Source: Bradyrhizobium sp. Arg816 (GTDB lineage: Bacteria; Pseudomonadota; Alphaproteobacteria; Rhizobiales; Xanthobacteraceae). Taken from it: DNA of 64,000 nucleotides. The stretch is taken from NCBI RefSeq assembly GCF_029989365.1, contig NZ_JAPRAQ010000034.1, forward strand, positions 1 through 64,000, given 5' to 3'. This document shows positions 58,459 through 64,000 of this stretch, one piece after another. Each line of letters begins with the position of its first letter. The stretch's first letter is position 1. A model generated the notes under the pieces. It had not been told where the DNA came from. It made no database searches and was given only the letters and a program-made list of their open reading frames with translations. The translations under genes were made by a program, and so were the position numbers.

Positions 58459-59184
58459 ATGAAGCACCGCGTAATGATGGTCGCATTGTTCGCTGTCATC
58501 ACATCTCCGGTCTGCGCGGCGAGGCTCAGCGGCCCTCCGCGCATCCTCGACGGCAATACGATCGAGATCGAGCAAACCAAGCTTCGGCTCTCAGGCATCG
58601 AAGCTCCCGAGACTGACCAGATTTGCCTCGACGCCCACGGTCGGAAATGGGCTTGCGGCGTAGCTGCTCGCGACGAGCTGATCAAGCATTCGAACGGACG
58701 AACGTGGGATTGTCATACCACAGGAGTTGATGAATACGGCAGGTCACGCGGAAGTTGCTTCATAGAAGGCGAGGACGTGAACGCCTGGATGGTACGCTCC
58801 GGCTGGGCATTATCGTCGGGTCCTTCTACCCATACCTACGTTATCTATGAGGTTGTGGCGAGCAAAGCCTATGCGGGGCTGTGGTCGGGGGCGTTCATCG
58901 CGCCCTGGGACTGGCGTGACCGCAGCAAGGGGACGATCATCATCGGCGCGAGCTCGGTTCCGATCGACGCTCAGGAACTCCTGCTCGGGTTCGCGCTGCT
59001 ATCGGACCCGCCCTCGTCCGAGTGTCTGATAAAAGGCACCGTAGACCCCAACGGCGAGCGCATTTATCACCTGCCCGGGCAGCTCAGTTACGAACAAATC
59101 GACATGACGAAGAAGCCCGGTGAACGCTGGCTCTGCAGCGAAGCGGAAGCCGAAGCCACCGGGTGGCGTAAAGCCGCGCGATGA
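58459..59184 (+). CDS. Exported thermonuclease-like (SNase domain) protein
   Basis: The 241-residue protein has a signal peptide (MKHRVMMVALFAVITSPVCAA) and a staphylococcal-nuclease-like domain: RILDGNTIEIEQTKLRLSGI-EAPE with the catalytic Arg/Glu region, then YGRSRGSCFIEGEDVNAWMV and GWALSSG. A C-terminal extension of ~90 residues carries extra Cys residues. Likely periplasmic nuclease or OB-fold binding protein. It ends 10 bases before the carbonic anhydrase gene. Confidence 0.8.
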   Translation: MKHRVMMVALFAVITSPVCAARLSGPPRILDGNTIEIEQTKLRLSGIEAPETDQICLDAHGRKWACGVAARDELIKHSNGRTWDCHTTGVDEYGRSRGSCFIEGEDVNAWMVRSGWALSSGPSTHTYVIYEVVASKAYAGLWSGAFIAPWDWRDRSKGTIIIGASSVPIDAQELLLGFALLSDPPSSECLIKGTVDPNGERIYHLPGQLSYEQIDMTKKPGERWLCSEAEAEATGWRKAAR

Positions 59185-59194
59185 GGTGAGATGC

Positions 59195-59932
59195 ATGCAT
59201 GCAGGCCATTCTCCGACCTATCTGACCAAGATCGCGCCTTCGCGCCGCTCGCTGTTGCTGTTCACTATTTCGTCGGTTTGCCTGCGGCTTGGCAACAACA
59301 TTGTCGATGCGAAGGAAGCAAAAACGCCACCCAAGCCAGATAACCTGATCTCGCCGGAGGCTGCCCTGAAGCGGCTGATGGAAGGGAACGATCGCTATGT
59401 CCAGGGCGTATCACGGAGCGACGATTTCAAGCGCGAGCGCCCGATTTTGGTGGATGGGCAAAATCCATATGCCGCGGTTCTGAGCTGCGCCGATTCTCGC
59501 GTGGCGCCTGAACTTGTCTTCGGCAGCGGACTTGGTGATCTGTTTGTCTGCCGCCTCGCAGGCAACTTTGCCAACGATGACACGCTCGCCAGTATGGAAT
59601 ATGCGGTGGCCGCGCTGAACACGCCGCTGATCCTGGTACTTGGGCACGATCATTGCGGTGCGATAGAAGCCACGATCAAGTCGATCCACGACGATAAGCC
59701 GCCGCCGGGGCACATTTCATCCCTCGTCGCTGCGCTTGCGCCTGCGGCAAAAGCATCTCGCCAGCAAACCGGTGACACGTTCGCCGAAACAACTCGACAA
59801 AATGTAATCAATAACGTCAACAAACTCAAATCGACGGGGCCGATTCTGAACGCGGCAGTTGAGCAGAACAGACTGAAGGTCGTCGGCGGCCTGTATCGGC
59901 TCGACACCGGCAGGGTCGATTTGCTGAGCTGA
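59195..59932 (+). CDS. Exported beta-class carbonic anhydrase
   Basis: The 245-residue enzyme interconverts CO2 and bicarbonate. The zinc site is complete: SCADSRVAPE (Cys, Asp-Arg dyad) and GHDHCGA (His, Cys). Its N terminus (PSRRSLLLFTISSV) is twin-arginine-like, so a folded, metal-loaded enzyme may be exported to the periplasm. The ATG 59195 has GAGGTGAG upstream; it follows the nuclease gene closely and may be co-transcribed. Confidence 0.92.
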   Translation: MHAGHSPTYLTKIAPSRRSLLLFTISSVCLRLGNNIVDAKEAKTPPKPDNLISPEAALKRLMEGNDRYVQGVSRSDDFKRERPILVDGQNPYAAVLSCADSRVAPELVFGSGLGDLFVCRLAGNFANDDTLASMEYAVAALNTPLILVLGHDHCGAIEATIKSIHDDKPPPGHISSLVAALAPAAKASRQQTGDTFAETTRQNVINNVNKLKSTGPILNAAVEQNRLKVVGGLYRLDTGRVDLLS

Positions 59933-60079
59933 CGCTGGCACCTTCGCCGGCCGGCTACGTTTGCCGCCTGATGCAGGGCTTCGGTCGAGTTCCACGCAAT
60001 TCGCTCGTGCATCGGCTGCATCAAATGCACCGAATACAACCCGCTCCACAATTGTCATAGCTTCGGGAAGACCTTTGGT

Positions 60080-60190
60080 ATGCGCGGCCTCTTAATTCTT
60101 CTCGTATTCTACGTGCTCATGTTCGCAACGCGAGGCCGGCACCAAGAAACACTCATACCGCGGGCGACACTATTCATGCCTGCACGTTGA
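60080..60190 (+). CDS. 36-residue single-helix protein
   Basis: The tiny product is MRGLLILLVFYVLMFAT, a membrane helix, followed by RGRHQETLIPRATLFMPAR. GGGAAG lies nine bases upstream of the ATG. The RxRHQ ... PRxTxFMP tail matches the frameshifted copy at 19032-19200, so this is likely a real small-protein family, probably membrane-anchored with the tail outside. Function unknown. Confidence 0.6.
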   Translation: MRGLLILLVFYVLMFATRGRHQETLIPRATLFMPAR

Positions 60191-61710
60191 TGCGCTAGGC
60201 CAGCAGAGGTGGTGCAAGCGGCAGATCGCGGTGCGAGGCATGCAGGGTCCGAGCTTTCGGCCTAACGGAACACGCGACAATTTCGGCAGGCTCTCACCCG
60301 GGATCCGGTAGGGCCCCCTCTGGTCCTGCTACGATCACCAGGCTGAGCTAGGGCCGAAGATCACATAGAGCAGGATTACGACCACCAGACTGCCCATCCG
60401 GCGGATCTCTCCCGCATCTGCCATCAATGGTGAAAAGACGCCGAGCGCCGCCGGCGTCATCCGTCGTGTACCGGCGTCCGGCGGACAAGTCCCCGGCTGG
60501 GGTACATATCGCGAGCAAGCGCACTCCGATCTCTCAACGCCGACAACCGTCGCTTCACGTCATTCCATAGGATATACGGCCAGGCAGAACGAGCATACCA
60601 AGGCCGGCTCGTCCATATCAGTGATGCCGCTGCACACCTTGATGCCAGCGCCACGCGGAGAAACCTGCGCCCCCCTTTGCACCTAATGGCCTTTCCGAAG
60701 GCCCGCCGAAGGAAGGAACCGTTGCGGCGCGGACGATTCCGCCCCGGATGGTTATTTGGCAGATTGGGCTTCGCCATGCGCGCGCAAGCTTCGTACTGAC
60801 CGGACAATCCACACTCTCTCAGCGAGAGTGATCTGATCGTATCATAAGCGTACGGTGCGTACCGGAGCGACCGTGAGAAGATTTCCAGTTTCGGCGTGCC
60901 GGATCACGGCCCTCTCGCCGGACGCGCCCCGACTCGATGCTATCTCAGAGTCCTGTGCAGCACTGATCTCAGCAGCAAGGACTAGCAGCCAATCGTGTCG
61001 CTGTTGCTGGCGAGTTGGACAAGCTCAGTCATGATCTGAAGCATCTGGAGCTCGCTGAAGAGAGAGGCGCCGGCCACCAAAAAGGGTGAGTCAGGTCAGG
61101 AATCTGCGCGAATCTCTTGCGTTTAGTACGACTAAACAGGAACAGGCGGATCAGTTGCTGGCGAACCTCGAAAACTCAAAGCCTCCTGGAAGCTTTTTGC
61201 CCTTCGCTTGCATGATGGGGGCACTCTTGCAGTACATAGGACAGCGACTTGATTGCAATGGCAGCCCCTGACGCCGCACGTTTGTTGAATACCTGCCGTC
61301 TAATGTCCGCTTCTAACCAACAGCTCACCCATAGTCGCGAGCACGGTAAATTGCGCTGTTAGTAATGTCAGGAGATCGGAGCGGGCCTGAAACGCCAGCA
61401 GGCAAGCCGAGCCCGGCTGGTTCGCGGTCGAGGTCCACTTCAGTCGTTCTCCTTCAGCCGCGTTCGGTTGATGACGTCTTGTGCCTGGAATCAGACACGG
61501 GAGGCGCGAGCTTCCTGCCGGCGCGGCACGAGCCACGTGATCTCGCTCGATTCAGACACGGCCTCCAGACCATAATTGATGGCACGTCGATTGCTGGGGA
61601 CATGGAAAAGAGCAGCAGGCTTTGGCCACCTCGCGGTCGCCAAGTCAGGAATTCACAATTGGTTCGAGCCGGCCGGGCCCAAGTGTGACAAATCGTCCGC
61701 TGGACAGGAC
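60191..61710. other. Gene-poor stretch
   Basis: About 1.5 kb with overlapping basic frames only (for example 60457-60807, minus). No recognisable gene or repeat. Confidence 0.4.
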
Positions 61711-62007
61711 ATGACAAAACGAGCGCTGCCGTCAGCCGTCGAAGACATAGTGCAGCAGAGGCGGATCGATCTCGCTGCCGCATATCGGTTGCTTTGCCGG
61801 TTCAGCCTCAATGACAGCATCGACAGCCCTCCGTCAGTCTTCCCGGCCCTCAACACCTTTTCTTTGAGTCAATCGTTCGGGGTGTGGTTTGGACTGACAA
61901 CCGCCTGTAATCGCATCACAGTCGATATCAACTGCGACAGTTTCGACGATCCCTTCGGACTGGTTATCAATCCGGCCGGCTTCGCCATGCGCGCACTATC
62001 CAAATGA
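61711..62007 (+). pseudogene. Truncated class II aldolase-like fragment
   Basis: From ATG 61711 the 98 residues include RRIDLAAAYRLLCRFSLNDS and a central region that resembles the N terminus of class II aldolase/adducin proteins. The metal-binding His cluster and the remaining ~150 residues are missing. It lies 43 bases before the acyl-CoA-dehydrogenase-like gene and was probably part of the same operon. Confidence 0.55.
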
Positions 62008-62050
62008 ATGAAACACGGCATCGATCGGCTCAAGACACCGAGGACAGCTT

Positions 62051-63217
62051 ATGAACGCTCCACCAGAGAAGATCACTTCAGAAACCGACGCTAGGGCTGC
62101 GACCTGGGATAATCTGTCGCCGCTACTGGTCGATATCCGCGCGCGTCGAAACGAGTTCGCCCGCGCGCAGAAGATTCCAGACGAGATCATCGAGGGCTTC
62201 AAGCGCGTTGGCGTCTATCGGGCTTTGGCCGCCAAGCGATTCGGCGGCGACGAGCGAACGCCGGCCGATTTTTGTCGCCTGATCGAGCGCATTTCCGAAG
62301 CCGACGGCTCCGCCGGTTGGGTCGCCAGCTTCGGCGATGGGGCTCGCTACCTCGCTGCTCTTCCGGACGACACGCTTCGCAAAGTATACGCGAATGGACC
62401 TGACGTGGTGTTGGCAGGCGCGCTTTTCCCGCTTCAGCCCGCCAGGCGAAGCACCGACGGGTTTGTCGTAAACGGCGTGTGGCCATTCGCCAGCGGCTCA
62501 CCGGGCGCGGATCTGATAGGCGTTGGCATCACTGTGGAAGACGATCCGACCGGTGGCCTTGCGCGTGTAGCCGTAATGCCGGCCGAGAAGGTGACAATCC
62601 GCCCCAATTGGGACGTCATCGGCCTGCAAGGCACCGGCAGCCATGACGTCGTTGTCAACGATGTCATTGTACCGGAGGAATGGACCTTGATCCGCGGCGG
62701 TCCGCCGACACTCGACGCGCCGGTCTATCGTTATCCGTCCGTGACTTTCGCTGCGCAGGCGCATGCGATTGTCGGAATCGGTATTGCGCGCTCCGCGCTA
62801 GACGAGGTGATCGCCATGGCCGGAAGCCGCGCCTCAATCACTGGAGCGCCCGTGATGGCAGAGCGCGGTTATGTCCAACTGGAGATGGCCAGAGCCGAAG
62901 CCATGCTGCGTTCCGCCCGTTCCTTCTTCTATGAGGCCACCGAGGAGCTGTGGAAGGAAGCGCTCAAGGGTACGGTAAACCCGAGCACGGCGACGCTGAT
63001 GCGACTCGCCGCGACGAACGCCGCGCGACAGAGCGCTGAGGTCTGCAACATTGCGAGCGGTCTCGCTGGAAGTGCGTCGCTCTATACCACCAGCAATCTG
63101 GCGCGCGCCATGTGCGACAGCTTCGTGGTTGCTCAGCACGCAGCTTTAAACGAAGGAACGCTCCAGAGCGCCGGCCGAGTCCTGCTCGGAAGTGCAGCAC
63201 AGCCGGGATTTCCATGA
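62051..63217 (+). CDS. Acyl-CoA dehydrogenase-fold flavin monooxygenase-like protein
   Basis: The 388-residue protein has the acyl-CoA dehydrogenase fold (residues ~15-120 helical N domain with GFKRVGVYRALAAKRFGG; ADGSAGWVASFG; beta domain NGVWPFASGS, GLQGTGSHDVVVNDVIVPEE; C-terminal helical domain). It lacks a clear catalytic Glu of true dehydrogenases and resembles two-component flavin monooxygenases such as HsaA, DszC or the indole-acetate enzyme IacA. A separate flavin reductase would be needed. Substrate unknown. RBS-like GAGGACA lies upstream of the ATG. Confidence 0.82.
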   Translation: MNAPPEKITSETDARAATWDNLSPLLVDIRARRNEFARAQKIPDEIIEGFKRVGVYRALAAKRFGGDERTPADFCRLIERISEADGSAGWVASFGDGARYLAALPDDTLRKVYANGPDVVLAGALFPLQPARRSTDGFVVNGVWPFASGSPGADLIGVGITVEDDPTGGLARVAVMPAEKVTIRPNWDVIGLQGTGSHDVVVNDVIVPEEWTLIRGGPPTLDAPVYRYPSVTFAAQAHAIVGIGIARSALDEVIAMAGSRASITGAPVMAERGYVQLEMARAEAMLRSARSFFYEATEELWKEALKGTVNPSTATLMRLAATNAARQSAEVCNIASGLAGSASLYTTSNLARAMCDSFVVAQHAALNEGTLQSAGRVLLGSAAQPGFP

Positions 63218-63321
63218 AGTGTTCATCCACGTTCCGCACGCCCCGCAGCAACGGATTGCCGGACCTGCGATGATGCTGTCTGCAGCTACAGGACCTAGCG
63301 GTCCGCCTTGTTTAAAGGCCA

Positions 63322-63347
63322 AGAGAGAGAGAGAGAGAGAGAGAGAG
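63322..63347. repeat. (AG)13 dinucleotide repeat
   Basis: Thirteen AG units follow each other without interruption about 100 bases after the monooxygenase-like gene. Length variation by slippage is likely. Confidence 0.95.
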
Positions 63348-63540
63348 CCTTGCAGTCAGGCGCTTCTCAAAAACACCATTTCATATCCGTGGAGCAGCCT
63401 TCCCCGTTGCAAACATAACGAGCGCTCTCATAGGTCTCTACGCCTCCGCCTCGATCATTGTCGTGTCAAGCTCGATCCACTTGCATTTGAGCCCAACGGC
63501 TCGCGGTTCAACTCACAAAGCTTGCAAGTCCGACTTTTTT

Positions 63541-63625
63541 AATGTCGCGCTTCATGCGCCAGCCATTCATTCTCGTGGCGTAGGCGGGCGATCTCCGAAG
63601 CCTGGTCCGCCGACATCGGCGTCGC
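63541..63625 (-). mobile_element. IS3-family orfA remnant
   Basis: The fragment SADQASEIARLRHENEWLAH matches the C-terminal leucine-zipper end of IS3-group OrfA proteins, ending soon after at a stop. The 5' part is missing. Confidence 0.6.
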
Positions 63626-63712
63626 CTGCGTGGGAGCGCAAGCCGTGTGTGATTCTGTTTGCAATATTGGCCCCCGCCCGATTGCAACGGCCGGCTTGAT
63701 CAGGATCGACGG

Positions 63713-64000
63713 TCACAACTGCAGACGTATAGCCCACACGATCCGCGCATTCTTGTTGGCAAGAGCCACGGCCGCGACATTGGGATGGCGCCGTTGCCGG
63801 ATTTTGCCGAGCCAGAGGCTTCGCGGATCCTGCTTGCCAGCGGCCCGGCTTAAAGCGGCGCGAGCTCCGTGAATCATCAGCGTCCGCAGGTATCGATCGC
63901 CGCGTTTGCTGATGCCGAACAAGCGGGCCCGCCCTCCACTGGATCGCTGCTTCGGCACCAGGCCAAGCCAAGCCGCGAACTGGCGGCCGTTCTTGAAACA
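63713..64000 (-). mobile_element. IS110/IS1111-family transposase, C-terminal part (partial)
   Basis: The frame enters from the right edge: FKNGRQFAAWLGLVPKQRSS, then GISKRGDRYLRTLMIHGARA and NVAAVALANKNARIVWA, the conserved transposase_20 region of the IS110 group with the Gly-Lys-Arg-Gly core. It ends at 63713 slightly short of the family end (usual tail after IVWA is replaced by IRLQL), so the element is probably truncated here. The N-terminal DEDD domain lies outside. Confidence 0.85.

Noticed and set aside
1..64000. CRISPR arrays and rRNA or tRNA genes
   Set aside because: No regularly spaced repeats and no rRNA or complete tRNA pattern were seen by eye on either strand.

Overview
The window looks like part of the symbiosis region of a Bradyrhizobium, most likely of the B. 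elkanii rhizobitoxine-producing type. The reasons are a complete rhizobitoxine operon, nodPQ with a sulfotransferase, an intact fixJ behind a broken fixL, a BioR-controlled biotin operon, many very small rhizobial hypothetical genes, and a high load of decayed genes and insertion-sequence remnants. This assignment comes from gene content and my memory of these families; no database was searched.

Layout. 1-3.1 kb: the start of a non-ribosomal peptide synthetase running off the left edge, preceded on the same strand by a stand-alone ectoine-synthase-like gene. 3.1-6.5 kb: sparse DNA with three small genes. 6.5-17.4 kb: a vitamin block. On the minus strand lie panC, panB, some small genes, then bioB-panD-bioF-bioD-bioA; a GntR-type BioR regulator faces bioB across BioR-like boxes; downstream on the plus strand are a Dabb protein and pabB-pabA. 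17.5-25.5 kb: a small membrane protein, a decayed S1/P1 nuclease, a decayed IS5-family transposase, a 752-residue candidate type III effector, and a decayed pRiA4b ORF-3 family gene. 25.9-34.0 kb: rtxA-rtxC plus four tightly coupled genes (class-I amidotransferase-like hydrolase, DMT transporter, ATP-grasp ligase, glutamine-synthetase-like ligase), matching the gene order rtxACDEFG. 35.9-40.4 kb: nodQ, nodP and a PAPS-dependent sulfotransferase. 41-50 kb: accessory DNA with small genes, a decayed MarR regulator, a truncated fixL and intact fixJ. 50.4-63.2 kb: a hemerythrin protein, metE under a cobalamin riboswitch, exported hypothetical and nuclease proteins, an exported carbonic anhydrase, an aldolase stub and an acyl-CoA-dehydrogenase-fold protein. 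63.3-64 kb: remnants of IS3- and IS110-family transposases.

How it works together. One theme is cofactor supply (pantothenate, biotin, p-aminobenzoate for folate, B12-responsive methionine synthesis), useful for infection-thread and nodule life. A second is manipulation of the host: rhizobitoxine blocks ethylene synthesis, sulfate activation plus sulfotransferase could decorate a Nod factor or surface glycan, and a candidate effector carries a nuclear-localisation-like patch. The most open-ended items are the ectC-like/NRPS pair, the glutamylation-like enzymes in the rtx operon, the candidate effector, and a tiny protein family present twice.
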